Assembly (NCBI GenBank): GCA_017397895.1
Contig: JAFQHP010000032.1
Location: forward strand, 159,785-223,784
DNA length: 64,000 nt
DNA from: Clostridia bacterium
Lineage (GTDB): Bacteria; Bacillota; Clostridia; Christensenellales; Aristaeellaceae
Reading direction: 5' to 3'
Below the pieces are notes generated by a model. That model saw nothing but the letters and a program-made list of their open reading frames with translations, was not told the DNA's origin and searched no databases. Position 1 is the first letter of the stretch. Each line of letters begins with the position of its first letter. Below are positions 8,692-18,591 of this stretch, piece by piece. Both the position numbers and the translations under genes were made by a program.

Positions 8692-11000
8692 TTTTCCGGG
8701 CAAGCGGATACAAGCTCCACACACAATACCGTCATATCATCCGGCGGCATGCTTCCTGCCCGAAGCAATGCTTCCTCCAGCAGCCTGTCCGCCATCTCCT
8801 GGGGCGCTTCCTCCAGATAGCGGTGCACTGTGTGCAGGATTTCTTCTTCCCTGCCAAACTGATCCGCTATTCCGTCGGTCAGAAGAATCACACGGTCCCC
8901 TTCGGAAAGATACAGTTGCTTTTCAGCCGGCAATACATGCTCCATGATACCAAGGGGCAAGGCCGCCCCTGTAATCCATCGCAGATGCTGGCCCTGGATG
9001 ATCACACTGCCGGATGCGCCCAGCTTGTTCATCCAGGTTTCGCCGCTCCATAAGTCAATCACGCACATATCCACTGTGGCAAATATCTCACCGCCGGTTG
9101 CGCTCAGCATAGCCCCATTGACAGCCTTCATGGCCTGATCCCTGGAATAGCCTGTTTCCAGGCAGCCAAAGAGCATCTGCAGTGTTTTGCCGCTTTCAGC
9201 CTTTGCCTCTGCGCCATGACCCATACCATCGCTGACAGCCACCAGCACCTGATCCCCGGGCAAAAAGCGTATCAGGGCCGCATCCCCGTTTTCCGTCATG
9301 GGCTGCCCGTCCGCCGGCATGGCACAGGCTGTTGCTTTGCCAATGCGCAGCTTGTATTCCGCTTCCTCCTGCAGCACAACATTGACAGCATTTTGCTCCG
9401 CCACCTTCAGCCGCACCCCAAGAAACACGCCCAGCTGCCTTGCCAGCTTTTCCAGCATCATGGGATGCAGCGTCACCATATCGTATTGTATGCACACCTG
9501 CATATGGCCGTCAATGCACTTGGCAAAAGCCACTTTGCCCGAAAAGTGCATTTTTTGCAGCGCCTCTTCTGCCCTTTGCAGCCACTCCCCTTCTTCATCA
9601 CTTGTCTGCATCCCCTCCATGCTGATCAGCTGCGCCGCCTGGCCAATGGCCGTCAGGTGGGTTTCCAGGATATTCTTTTCATAATTGGCCATCCACACAC
9701 GCTGTGCCTCCTGACGGCGCTTTTCCATGATGCCTTCCAAAATAGGCGGAATATGGGCAATGCGGATGCAATGGGAAAAGGAACGATTGATCACATCCAG
9801 GTTCACTTCGTCTTCTGCAACCACTGTCTCCATACACCGTTTCGTCTTCTCATATTGATCCCGCCAGCAAATGGGCAGCAGATCACATTGTTCGCACAGC
9901 TTTTCCGCTACCGCTTCGCTGTCCAGCTGAATATCCTTTACCGGCATCCGCGCCTGGGGCAGGGCGTCCATCAGGCCGTTCATGGCCCGGATCCATCGCC
10001 GCATCCGCATCCTCAGATACGCATTGTCCTTTGGCTTCATCCATTGCAGCCTGCGGATGTACCCAATCACGGGCCGCAGCTTCTTTTCTGGCAGTAAAGC
10101 GAACACAACCGCACCTGCCGCCATATTCCACCAGATCCCATGGGGCAGGCTGTTGAGCGTCAGGAAAATCAGGCAAATGCTGCTGAACATAAAGGAGCAG
10201 GCGCTCAATAATCTGTTCTTTCGCAAAAAACAACCGGACAACAGCCCGGCCAGTGGCATTACAACCATATACAGTACATGCTGGCCGGCAGCCAGCATGG
10301 CAAAGCCTGATATAATCCCGGCAACAGCCCCTGCCTGAATGCCGCACATCCATGCTGCCATTATCACCAGCACTGCAGCCGCACCCGCACCAACATTCAC
10401 CCCGATTATTTCTATTCTTGCCCCGCCGCAAAGCAGCACAATGCCGCACAGCGCTATGCACATCAGATCATCCTGTGCAATCTCTTTCTTCCTTTGGCCG
10501 TATATATTTGCACACCGCTGCATGGCAGGCGTCAGCCCCAGCGCAACCAATGCCCCTGCCATCCGACGGATGCCCTCCATCAGGTCTGCCTGAAATACCC
10601 CCTGCAATGCACATATAAACAGCGAAACAGAAGCAATGGTATAGGTGATCCGCATTTTCCTGACAGGCCGGCGGATCAGCATGGGGATAGCGAAAAATAC
10701 AATTCCCTGCAGCCATTCCATCCTGATACCCCACAATGCCTGCAGCAAAAGGCTCATTCCCATGCCCAGCCTGGCACCCTTGGGGCAGCGGCCTTCTTCC
10801 GCTGTGAAAGCCACCATTGCGCTGACAGCAAATAAGGATGGCAATGTGAAGCACTGGGAAAGGGTGATCAATACCACACAAACAGCGCCTGGCACATAGG
10901 CTACTATTTCCCTGATTCTGATTTCCTTCAATATCTCCATCCATGATACATGGCCCGCTTGATTGGTGCTTTGCTCATGGGTATAGTCCACTTGCTGCAT
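8667..11000 (-). CDS. spoIIE: Stage II sporulation protein E, PP2C-type phosphatase
   Basis: A 777-residue protein close in length to Bacillus SpoIIE (827). The N-terminal third is a run of about ten membrane segments, followed by a central regulatory region and a C-terminal PP2C-type phosphatase domain (roughly residues 560-770). The metal-binding motifs there are 'VAVSDGMGHG' and 'ILLTDGIADQF'. SpoIIE sits at the asymmetric septum and dephosphorylates SpoIIAA to release sigma-F in the forespore. ATG at 11000 is chosen because AAGGAGG lies at 11008-11014; the more upstream ATG lacks such a site. It shows that the organism, or its recent ancestor, forms endospores. Confidence 0.95.
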   Translation of the reverse strand: MQQVDYTHEQSTNQAGHVSWMEILKEIRIREIVAYVPGAVCVVLITLSQCFTLPSLFAVSAMVAFTAEEGRCPKGARLGMGMSLLLQALWGIRMEWLQGIVFFAIPMLIRRPVRKMRITYTIASVSLFICALQGVFQADLMEGIRRMAGALVALGLTPAMQRCANIYGQRKKEIAQDDLMCIALCGIVLLCGGARIEIIGVNVGAGAAAVLVIMAAWMCGIQAGAVAGIISGFAMLAAGQHVLYMVVMPLAGLLSGCFLRKNRLLSACSFMFSSICLIFLTLNSLPHGIWWNMAAGAVVFALLPEKKLRPVIGYIRRLQWMKPKDNAYLRMRMRRWIRAMNGLMDALPQARMPVKDIQLDSEAVAEKLCEQCDLLPICWRDQYEKTKRCMETVVAEDEVNLDVINRSFSHCIRIAHIPPILEGIMEKRRQEAQRVWMANYEKNILETHLTAIGQAAQLISMEGMQTSDEEGEWLQRAEEALQKMHFSGKVAFAKCIDGHMQVCIQYDMVTLHPMMLEKLARQLGVFLGVRLKVAEQNAVNVVLQEEAEYKLRIGKATACAMPADGQPMTENGDAALIRFLPGDQVLVAVSDGMGHGAEAKAESGKTLQMLFGCLETGYSRDQAMKAVNGAMLSATGGEIFATVDMCVIDLWSGETWMNKLGASGSVIIQGQHLRWITGAALPLGIMEHVLPAEKQLYLSEGDRVILLTDGIADQFGREEEILHTVHRYLEEAPQEMADRLLEEALLRAGSMPPDDMTVLCVELVSACPENKKRAGLA

Positions 11001-11099
11001 ACAAAAGCCTCCTTGCCCTTTTACACATTCATTATGGAGAAACAAAAAGGCTTCAACTGTCGGATCAATTTGCAAAATCCATCATATCTGCACGAAAAA

Positions 11100-11117
11100 G
11101 AGGAGGTTTCCCTCCTC
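11100..11117 (-). terminator. Terminator after the SH3-domain gene
   Basis: A perfect 7-bp GC-rich stem with a 4-base loop is followed by TTTTTC on the minus strand. It separates the SH3-domain gene from spoIIE. Confidence 0.75.
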
Positions 11118-11134
11118 TATACAATATTCAATTG

Positions 11135-11833
11135 TTATTTCACCAGGAAATAGGTGCTCACGTAGCCGGTACGGCCATCGGAGAGCTGTACCTTGCTCCA
11201 GTTCACGCCTTCTTCCAGAACAGTCACTTCCGTACCCACCTTCAGTTCATCCAGCACCTTGGTCTTCATGCCGGGATAGAGCCGGAAATTGACAATGCTG
11301 CCGCCGTTGATGTTCTTCAGCTTGGCGGTGTAGGGCGTTTCAACAGGCTTGGTATAGCTGGGTGCCTTGGAAGCAGAAAGGAATTTGCTGCTCATGTAGC
11401 CGGTGTTTTCCCCCACCTGCACCTGATACCAGCCGCTTCCCTTCTTCATTACGCTCACAGCCGTGCCAATGGGATAGGACGTGATGATCTCAGCGTCCAT
11501 GGAGGGGCCCTTGCGCAGGTTCAGGCCAATGCCGGTATTGGTGCGCACGTACATGGTGGAGGCAGCTGTATTGGCGGAAAGGTACTTGCTCATCATGAAG
11601 CCGTTCTTACCGTTTACCTTTACTTTGCTCCACTCATCACCCTTCTCCAGGATTTCAATCCAGGTGCCGGTGGGATACTGGCCCAGCACTCTGGCTTCCA
11701 GGGATGCGGTTTCCCGCAGGTTCAGCCCGCCGCCCTTGACGGTGGCATATTCGCTGGCCCAGGCTCCGGTCATGGGTGCGGCTGTCAAAGCAGCAGCCAA
11801 CATCATGGCAGCAATCTTCTTTTGCGGTTTCAT
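11135..11833 (-). CDS. Secreted triple SH3b-domain protein
   Basis: A 232-residue protein with a signal peptide (MKPQKK, a hydrophobic core, cleavage after 'GAWA') and three bacterial SH3 repeats at about residues 28-88, 94-156 and 168-231. Each carries the 'LNLR/VNFR ... V.E.G..W.KV....G.GYM/V' pattern. SH3b domains bind peptidoglycan, and the protein has no catalytic domain, so it is probably a wall-associated accessory protein. AAGGAGGAG precedes the ATG. It is transcribed toward spoIIE but separated from it by a terminator. Confidence 0.88.
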   Translation of the reverse strand: MKPQKKIAAMMLAAALTAAPMTGAWASEYATVKGGGLNLRETASLEARVLGQYPTGTWIEILEKGDEWSKVKVNGKNGFMMSKYLSANTAASTMYVRTNTGIGLNLRKGPSMDAEIITSYPIGTAVSVMKKGSGWYQVQVGENTGYMSSKFLSASKAPSYTKPVETPYTAKLKNINGGSIVNFRLYPGMKTKVLDELKVGTEVTVLEEGVNWSKVQLSDGRTGYVSTYFLVK

Positions 11834-12096
11834 TGTGTTTCTCCTCCTTCGGTGTTTTCATGTATCAGCCTTTGCTGTACACCCGAAATACGGATCAGTA
11901 AGTCTGTTTTATCCGCACTTTTGCCGGTAACATTTCCCATTTTCAGCCGTTTGCATCGCCATTTGTCAGCATTAACCATCAGTATCAGCCGCATCCCTTG
12001 CTTTCCAAATCGTTTTTCTTTTTTCTTTGCCGCATTTTTCCATCGCCCAAGCTATTGCTTTTTGCGGATTATTTTTTCTTTCTCTTTTCCAACTAC
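11834..12096. other. Divergent intergenic region, no gene seen
   Basis: About 260 bases lie between the SH3-domain gene and the promoter of the methyltransferase gene. The half next to the SH3 gene has a small inverted repeat (CGGAT/ATCCG, near 11890-11915 on the minus strand) in its leader. I found no convincing sigma-A promoter or riboswitch for the minus-strand gene. The rest is T-rich. Confidence 0.4.
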
Positions 12097-12125
12097 TTGA
12101 AAGCCCATTTTTGTCATGTTATAAT
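12097..12125 (+). promoter_or_regulatory. Sigma-A promoter of the RNA-modification gene group
   Basis: TTGAAA at 12097-12102, a 17-base spacer and a perfect TATAAT at 12120-12125, 37 bases upstream of the methyltransferase start. Confidence 0.85.
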
Positions 12126-12162
12126 ACAAATTGGTGTATTACGGCTGAAAGGAAGGCTGTTT

Positions 12163-13020
12163 ATGTTTATTGCATCCGGATGGAAGGATTTTGAAGTGTT
12201 GGATACCGGTAACGGCGAAAAGCTGGAGCGGTGGGGAGATTATCTCCTTTCCCGGCCGGACCCGCAGGTCATCTGGCCCTGCGCCAACGAACGCCAGTGG
12301 CAAAAGGCCCACGCCCACTATACCCGCTCGGAGCGTGGCGGCGGTGCCTGGGATTTCCGTGAAAAGCTGCCGGAAAAATGGGTGGTCACCTATGAGGGGC
12401 TGAAGTTCTATGTGCGCCCCACCGGCTTCAAGCATACCGGGCTTTTCCCGGAGCAGGCCGCCAACTGGGACGCCATGGCCGGCATGATCAAAAAACGGCC
12501 CGGCGCCAAGGTACTGAACCTGTTTGCCTATACCGGCGGTGCCACCCTGGCCTGCGCTGCAGCCGGCGCCCATGTCACCCATGTGGATGCCGCCAAGGGC
12601 ATGGTGCAGTGGGCCAAGGAAAACAGGGAACTGTCCGTCCTGCCCGAAGCCAGCTTCCGCTTTATTGTTGAAGATGCCGTGGCTTTTGTGAAGCGGGAAA
12701 TCCGCCGGGGCAACAAGTATGACGGCATCGTGATGGACCCGCCTAGCTACGGCCGCGGCCCCACCGGCGAAGTGTGGAAACTGGAAAACGAACTGTACGG
12801 CCTGGTGGAAACCTGTGCCCAGGTGCTGTCGGATGATCCTTTGTTCTTCTTCATCAACAGCTACACCACCGGCTTCCAGCCTGCTGTATTGCAAAACATC
12901 CTGGAAAAATGCGTGTCTTCCCGCTTTGGCGGCGTGATTGATTCCCAGGAACTGTGCCTGCCTGTCCGCTCCGGCGGTGTACTGCCCTGCGGGGCCACCG
13001 GCCGCTGGATGAATAAATAA
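12163..13020 (+). CDS. Class I SAM-dependent methyltransferase, RlmI/RlmK-like
   Basis: A 285-residue protein with a Rossmann methyltransferase core. SAM motif I is 'VLNLFAYTGGATLACAAAGA' and the catalytic motif is 'MDPPSYGRGP', the DPP(S/A/F)(Y/F) type found in 23S rRNA methyltransferases RlmI/K/L. The PUA domain of RlmI is absent. ATG at 12163 is preceded by GAAAGGAAGG and by a perfect promoter; an open frame upstream has neither and is discarded. The next two genes (RluA-type synthase and tgt) also modify RNA, so rRNA is the likely target. The exact nucleotide is not known. Confidence 0.85.
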   Translation: MFIASGWKDFEVLDTGNGEKLERWGDYLLSRPDPQVIWPCANERQWQKAHAHYTRSERGGGAWDFREKLPEKWVVTYEGLKFYVRPTGFKHTGLFPEQAANWDAMAGMIKKRPGAKVLNLFAYTGGATLACAAAGAHVTHVDAAKGMVQWAKENRELSVLPEASFRFIVEDAVAFVKREIRRGNKYDGIVMDPPSYGRGPTGEVWKLENELYGLVETCAQVLSDDPLFFFINSYTTGFQPAVLQNILEKCVSSRFGGVIDSQELCLPVRSGGVLPCGATGRWMNK

Positions 13021-13034
13021 GAGGTGAAATGAAC

Positions 13035-13760
13035 ATGGAAAAGCCCACCATTCTTTTTGAAGATAATCACGTGATCGTAGCCGTAAAAAAGCCCAATCAG
13101 CTCACCCAGTCCGACGCTACCGGCGACGAAAGCCTGCTGGACCAGATCAAGGCCTATGTGAAGGAAACCTACAATAAGCCCGGCGAAGCCTATATCGGCC
13201 TGGTGCACCGGATGGACCGTCCTGTGGGTGGGCTGCTGGTTTTTGCCCGCACCAGCAAGGCTGCTTCCCGTCTTTCCGAACAGGTGCGGGTGCATGAACT
13301 GAACCGCCAGTATGTGTGCGTGGTGGAGGGTGATGCGCCGGACCAGTTCACCTATGTGGATTACCTGGTAAAGGACGAAGAAAACAACCGCGTTTCCGTC
13401 ATTCCCTCCTACCTCAAGGCCGAAGGGAAGGAAGCCATCCTGCATGGCCGCACCATTGCAAGACGCGACGGCCTGTCTTTGGTAGCCATTCAACTGGAAA
13501 CCGGCCGCGCCCATCAGATTCGGGTGCAGATGCAGCACCACGGCTATCCCCTGTGGGGCGATAACCGCTACGGCAACGGTAAACGGGGCCAGCAGATTGC
13601 TCTGTGGGGCTTCCGTCTTTCCTTTGCCCATCCCATCAGCAAGGAACAGATGCTCTTCATGGCCCCCACCCCGGACGCCAAGCCCTGGATTTTCTTTGAA
13701 CGTGAACTGCGTGGGCTGGAATCCATCTGGCCCCAGATCAAGCCTGCCGTCGCCCAATAA
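13035..13760 (+). CDS. RluA-type pseudouridine synthase
   Basis: A 241-residue synthase with the RluA signature 'GLVHRMDRPVGGLLVFART'. Its aspartate is the catalytic residue, in the position of HRLD-TSG. The C-terminal 'LETGRAHQIRVQMQHHGYPLWGD' block is also typical. There is no S4 domain. ATG at 13035 sits seven bases after GAGGTGA, whereas the ATG at 13029 is too close to that site. It follows the methyltransferase gene by 14 bases, in the same operon. The target uridine in rRNA or tRNA cannot be told from sequence. Confidence 0.9.
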   Translation: MEKPTILFEDNHVIVAVKKPNQLTQSDATGDESLLDQIKAYVKETYNKPGEAYIGLVHRMDRPVGGLLVFARTSKAASRLSEQVRVHELNRQYVCVVEGDAPDQFTYVDYLVKDEENNRVSVIPSYLKAEGKEAILHGRTIARRDGLSLVAIQLETGRAHQIRVQMQHHGYPLWGDNRYGNGKRGQQIALWGFRLSFAHPISKEQMLFMAPTPDAKPWIFFERELRGLESIWPQIKPAVAQ

Positions 13761-13775
13761 TTTATGTTGAGGTAA

Positions 13776-14906
<1,131 letters not shown>

Positions 14907-14913
14907 TATGCTA

Positions 14914-14940
14914 AAAATGCTGCTTTCCCGGCAGCGTTTT
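14914..14940 (+). terminator. Terminator after tgt
   Basis: A stem centred on GCTGC (14919-14923) and GCAGC (14931-14935), extended by A-T pairs, with a run of Ts after it. Confidence 0.75.
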
Positions 14941-14993
14941 TCTTTTATCAAAACATCTTCGTAAATTTTTTAATGTTTTACGTTAATTTCTTG

Positions 14994-15036
14994 TTGACAA
15001 ACGCAATAACGTATGTTATTATCTTTTTGTCGACAA
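14994..15036 (+). promoter_or_regulatory. Promoter and candidate operators of the DUF2975/HTH operon
   Basis: TTGACA at 14994-14999, a 17-base spacer and TATTAT at 15017-15022. A palindrome with arms AATAAC/GTTATT (15005-15020) overlaps the spacer and the -10 box. A second palindrome, TTGTCGACAA (15027-15036), lies just past the -10, and its near copy TTGTTGACAA (14991-15000) covers the -35. These are plausible binding sites for the small HTH protein encoded two genes downstream. Confidence 0.65.
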
Positions 15037-15063
15037 ACATTAAGTTTTTTACGGGAGGAACCA

Positions 15064-15675
15064 ATGATGAACCAAGAGAAGATGAAGAACACCGCCAAAG
15101 CGCTGGATACCGTGTTCCGCGTTGCCCGAAAAATTGCTCTGATTGCCCTGATCGTGCTGGCTGTTGCCGTCGTGACCATTACCATCATCCATTTCGTAAA
15201 CCCTGACGCCATCATCGGAACGGGCTTTGTCAGCCTGGACGTAGGCTCCGTATCCTTCGAAATTGCCCCTGAAAACGTCCCCAGCAATCGTCAGGTGCTT
15301 ACCCTGGTATGGATCCTTTCCCTGTTTGCCGTTGGCTGCGGCCTGATCCTGTACGACATTCTTCTGCGTGCCGGGAAAATTCTGGATCCCATGAAGGAGG
15401 GCAATCCCTTCCACCCCTCCGTAGCTGACAATATCCGCCGCATCGGCTTGCTGATCCTCATTCTGGACCTTGTACAGCAGTTTGCCGATTTTGCCCTTTC
15501 CCTCTATGCCAATCACTACATCCGTGAAATGCTGCCGGCTGATGCTTCCGTGATGATCGAAAGCAATTTCCAGCTGAGCCTGACCGGTGTGCTGGTCTTC
15601 TTCATTCTGCTGCTGGTTTCCTATGTGTTCCGGTACGGGGCACAGCTGCAGCAGTTGTCCGATGAAACACTGTAA
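15064..15675 (+). CDS. DUF2975 family membrane protein
   Basis: A 203-residue protein with four hydrophobic segments (about residues 18-42, 75-100, 125-150 and 170-192), matching the DUF2975 family. These proteins are regularly encoded next to a short YozG-like HTH protein, as here, and the pair is thought to form a membrane-linked sensing unit; the signal is unknown. ATG at 15064 has GGGAGG six to eleven bases upstream. It is 12 bases from the HTH gene and shares its promoter. Confidence 0.75.
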   Translation: MMNQEKMKNTAKALDTVFRVARKIALIALIVLAVAVVTITIIHFVNPDAIIGTGFVSLDVGSVSFEIAPENVPSNRQVLTLVWILSLFAVGCGLILYDILLRAGKILDPMKEGNPFHPSVADNIRRIGLLILILDLVQQFADFALSLYANHYIREMLPADASVMIESNFQLSLTGVLVFFILLLVSYVFRYGAQLQQLSDETL

Positions 15676-15687
15676 GGAGGTGCCAGC

Positions 15688-15903
15688 ATGCCCATCATTC
15701 TTCGCCTGGACCGCATGATGGCGGACCGGAAAATGAGCCTGAACGAACTTTCAGAACGCGTAGGCGTCGCCAACGTGAACCTGTCCAAATTAAAAAACGG
15801 CCACGTAAGCGCCATTCGCTTTTCCACCCTGGAAGCCATCTGTGACGTACTGGATTGCCAGCCCGGTGATATTCTGGAATACAAGCGGGAAGAAACAAAA
15901 TAA
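15688..15903 (+). CDS. Small XRE/Cro-type helix-turn-helix regulator (YozG-like)
   Basis: A 71-residue protein that is almost entirely one Cro/C1 HTH domain: 'MSLNELSERVGVANVNLSKLKNGHVSAIRFSTLEAICDVL', ending with 'CQPGDILEY'. It matches the HTH partner of DUF2975 proteins. AAGGAGG lies just before the ATG. It probably represses its own operon through the palindromes at the promoter. Confidence 0.9.
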   Translation: MPIILRLDRMMADRKMSLNELSERVGVANVNLSKLKNGHVSAIRFSTLEAICDVLDCQPGDILEYKREETK

Positions 15904-15914
15904 GCAAAAAACAG

Positions 15915-15946
15915 GCCGGAATGCCGTCGTGCATCCCGGCGTTTTT
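15915..15946 (+). terminator. Terminator after the DUF2975/HTH operon
   Basis: A 10-bp stem with one mismatch (15915-15924 with 15931-15940) is followed by TTTTT. Confidence 0.8.
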
Positions 15947-15968
15947 CATTTTTCCGTATCGTCCCGGA

Positions 15969-16193
15969 TCAATACCCCCAGATGTAATCCGGGGACGGCC
16001 TCCTGTTCACATGGGGCCTGGGAGCAATGAACAACAGTTCCGAATTTTTTTCGCCTTTGGAAGGGCTCCTGCCCCAGTATGTATACACCCTTTCGTCGAC
16101 CAGTCAGGTTTTCAGATCATCGGCATCCTGCGCCGTGATCTCCCGGAGCAAAAGTCGCTCCGTTTCCAGGCTCTGGATATGCTTACATTTCTT
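15969..16193 (-). pseudogene. Decayed GNAT acetyltransferase N-terminal fragment
   Basis: Read on the minus strand in one frame, the stretch from about 16169 gives 'LETERLLLREITAQDADDL', the standard start of RimJ/RimL-type GNAT acetyltransferases. It is then interrupted by a TGA where family members usually have Trp, and continues 'LVDERVYTYWGRSPSKGEKN' and 'PSPDYIWGY' before another TGA at about 15969-15971. No ATG or Shine-Dalgarno site precedes it, and the acetyl-CoA-binding half is missing. It lies directly downstream of the TetR gene. I infer a pseudogene; a sequencing error or stop-codon readthrough could explain the first stop but not the missing half. Confidence 0.75.
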
Positions 16194-16202
16194 CAGTATC
16201 TT

Positions 16203-16895
16203 TTATTCCTTTTCATTCTCCATCCGGCGGATACGGAAAATAGCGTGGTTCATGGTCTGCAGTGCTTCATCTGCCCTGATCAGTTCTATGCTGCCAAAGG
16301 GGGCATCCGTCAGCCGCTGCCACAAAAAGCGTTCTGCTTCCATGATCTGGATCACGTTCTGGGTGGAACCACCCTGCATGATGGCAGCGGCCTCCTGCAT
16401 CAGTTTGCCATAGCAGGCGGTATAGCTGTCCCATAGCAGTTCCGGCAGCATGCTTTGGGAAAAATGCATTCTTTTGGCCTTTTTAAGCTCATACAGCAGC
16501 TTTTCCATTTCAGGAAAGAAATACTCCTTCTGGGCTTCCGTCACACTCTGCAGCACCATTTGCCCGTCCGTCAGGCCGTGCAGCGGCAGCAGCACCGTCA
16601 GCATCTCCTCGGCATCCTTCCTGAAAGGCATGGCGTGGTACACAAGACCGTTCAGCGCTGCCAGTTCATCTTCGTAGCGGTTTTTCTTGTACGCTTCAAA
16701 CGCGTCAATGGCCTTTGCCCGGCAAATTTCCATCAGCACCTGCACCTTGGATTCGTAATGATGGTAAAAGCTGCCTTTACTGCAATGAAGCCTGTCCAGA
16801 ATATCCTGTACGGATGTATCCTTGTAGCCCTTTTCAAAAAACAGCTTTTCTGCCGTTTCCAGGATGGCCTGCTTTCGCATATCCCCCTTGTGCAC
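16203..16895 (-). CDS. TetR/AcrR family transcriptional regulator
   Basis: A 230-residue regulator. The N-terminal HTH (about residues 5-52) reads 'AILETAEKLFFEKGYKDTSVQDILDRLHCSKGSFYHHYESK', the canonical TetR domain; the C-terminal ligand domain is not recognisable. The start is probably GTG at 16895, because GGGAGGTGA lies five bases upstream and overlaps the VanW stop; an in-frame TTG at 16913 precedes that site and an ATG at 16880 follows it closely. It lies 14 bases after the VanW gene in the same operon. The regulated gene may have been the acetyltransferase now decayed next to it. Confidence 0.88.
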   Translation of the reverse strand: MHKGDMRKQAILETAEKLFFEKGYKDTSVQDILDRLHCSKGSFYHHYESKVQVLMEICRAKAIDAFEAYKKNRYEDELAALNGLVYHAMPFRKDAEEMLTVLLPLHGLTDGQMVLQSVTEAQKEYFFPEMEKLLYELKKAKRMHFSQSMLPELLWDSYTACYGKLMQEAAAIMQGGSTQNVIQIMEAERFLWQRLTDAPFGSIELIRADEALQTMNHAIFRIRRMENEKE

Positions 16896-16909
16896 AGCCT
16901 TCACCTCCC

Positions 16910-18550
16910 TCAATAATTGTATTCAATCACTTGCTGGATCACCCTGTACACCGACGTGCACAGCTTTTCCCGCTTATATTCCGTGCCGTTCCGCTTGTAA
17001 ATCTTATACGTGTCCACCACATAGCCCGTGCGGGGTTTTTTCTTTTCCTGGGTAGTACCAAAGGGCAAGGCGGTGTTCAGTTCCATCAACGGCTCCGCCG
17101 GCGGTTCCGTCACATCCACCACCTGGGAAATCAAATCCCGGCTCTCCCCCGCGCCCAGGGATGCCCCGTAAATTTCCACCGTGCATTTTCTGTTCTGATA
17201 ATACGCCACAATGAAAATGGGCGATGTACGGTCGTTGCGGAACACAAAGTCCAGATTGGGCCAGTTGACGGTAGCGTCCCGTCCCTTATCCACGTAATTG
17301 GAGGGCCAGGTGTGGGGATAGCGGGTAACCACCGTCATATCCGCCATCACCGCCGCATTGAACAGTGTGCTGCTTACCTGGCACACGCCGCCGCCCACTT
17401 CGTCCACCGTGGTGCCGCCGGCAATGGCAGCAGCCGGCAGATAGCCCTTCTGGGTGGTACGCTGGCCGGTGGCTGTATTGAAGGAAAAGGTTTCCCCCGG
17501 CATCACCACAGTGCCCATCACGGCTTTTGCAGCCAGGTCTACATTATTATTGCGGTTGGCGTCGGCGGTGGTCTGGGTGGTATAGCTGGAAATGAGCGAG
17601 AAGGAGTTCATCAGCTCCACCCTTGTAACGGACGGCAGGGTCTTTTTTGCCTCCATGCTGATATTGGCCCGGTAATCATTGCGGTTCAGGCAATCAATCA
17701 GCGTATTGTAAAGCAGATCGGTATCCACTTCCATGCCCGTGCGCTCTTCCGTGAAGGTAAAGCTGCGGGTGGAGAAATCAAAAGTGGCAATCTGGGCATC
17801 CACCGGGTCGCAGTTCACCGTATCCGCAATAATGCCCACCAATTCCCGCACGGTGGCCGGGTCATAGGTCACTTCCGTGTACAGGTAGGCTGCATTGGAT
17901 ACTGTGTGATACAGATGCTGATAACGGTATTCCATTGGCGTCACGCCGCTCCCGATGGTTTCCGTGGTGCCCTTTCGGCCAAAGGCATAGGCCGTGTCCA
18001 GCACAGCGTCAATGTTGCGCTGCACCGGCAGCTGACTGCCCGTCAATACCCACTGATACCCTTCCACATTCACGGTAATGTTCAGTTCCTGCTGGTTATA
18101 GCCGGCGCTCTGAAGCAGGGCTGCTTTCGCCTGTTCCCGGGTCATGCCGCCAATGTGCACATGGTCAACAATCACGCCCTGGGCAAAGGTATCCTGCATG
18201 ACCACATTCAGCTTCTTTTCAAACTCAATGCTGGGCTCATACATCCTATACACGCCGTATCCGATCAGCGCCAGGATCATCATGCAAATGAAGCCCACCA
18301 TGGCCCACAGGGCCGTGCGGTTTTTTCTGCGCTGCACAGGGGCAGGATTCCAGGCGGGCTGATACTGAGGCTGGCCGAAGGCATTGGGATAATAATCCTC
18401 ATCCTCCTGCACCTCATACACCTGATCGGGGTACGGCACATAATTTTCAGGCTGCTGCTGAAAAAACTGCTGTCTTTCTTCCGGGAAGGCAGCCCTCAGC
18501 GGCGGCGCAGTCATATCGCTCTTTTTCTTATACCTGTCCATCCTTGCCAC
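16910..18550 (-). CDS. VanW family protein with peptidoglycan-binding-like domain
   Basis: About 546 residues. The cytoplasmic head is rich in Q, P and Y, then one membrane segment (about residues 80-102), then an extracytoplasmic part with a YoaR-type putative peptidoglycan-binding domain and a VanW domain ('GETFSFN', 'GYLPAAAI', 'GGGVCQVSSTLFNAAV'). The C-terminal region resembles a short beta-rich G5-like extension. VanW-domain proteins are widespread in Clostridia and are not markers of vancomycin resistance by themselves. The start is best placed at GTG 18550, six bases after AAAGGAGGG; a TTG upstream overlaps that site. Confidence 0.88.
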   Translation of the reverse strand: MARMDRYKKKSDMTAPPLRAAFPEERQQFFQQQPENYVPYPDQVYEVQEDEDYYPNAFGQPQYQPAWNPAPVQRRKNRTALWAMVGFICMMILALIGYGVYRMYEPSIEFEKKLNVVMQDTFAQGVIVDHVHIGGMTREQAKAALLQSAGYNQQELNITVNVEGYQWVLTGSQLPVQRNIDAVLDTAYAFGRKGTTETIGSGVTPMEYRYQHLYHTVSNAAYLYTEVTYDPATVRELVGIIADTVNCDPVDAQIATFDFSTRSFTFTEERTGMEVDTDLLYNTLIDCLNRNDYRANISMEAKKTLPSVTRVELMNSFSLISSYTTQTTADANRNNNVDLAAKAVMGTVVMPGETFSFNTATGQRTTQKGYLPAAAIAGGTTVDEVGGGVCQVSSTLFNAAVMADMTVVTRYPHTWPSNYVDKGRDATVNWPNLDFVFRNDRTSPIFIVAYYQNRKCTVEIYGASLGAGESRDLISQVVDVTEPPAEPLMELNTALPFGTTQEKKKPRTGYVVDTYKIYKRNGTEYKREKLCTSVYRVIQQVIEYNY

Positions 18551-18591
18551 GGCCAACCCTCCTTTCAAAAAACATACTTCGTTCTGTTTTC

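Noticed and set aside
8667..11000. Plus-strand open frames across the spoIIE gene
   Set aside because: They lack ribosome sites and domains, while the minus strand reads through as a complete SpoIIE.
11056..11062. Spo0A box upstream of spoIIE (TGTCGGA)
   Set aside because: It differs from TGTCGAA and no matching promoter spacing was found, so it is not reported as a site.
16910..18550. Vancomycin resistance from the VanW and VanY-type genes
   Set aside because: VanW- and VanY-domain proteins are common cell-wall proteins in Clostridia; vanH, vanA and vanX are absent and the two genes are 27 kb apart.
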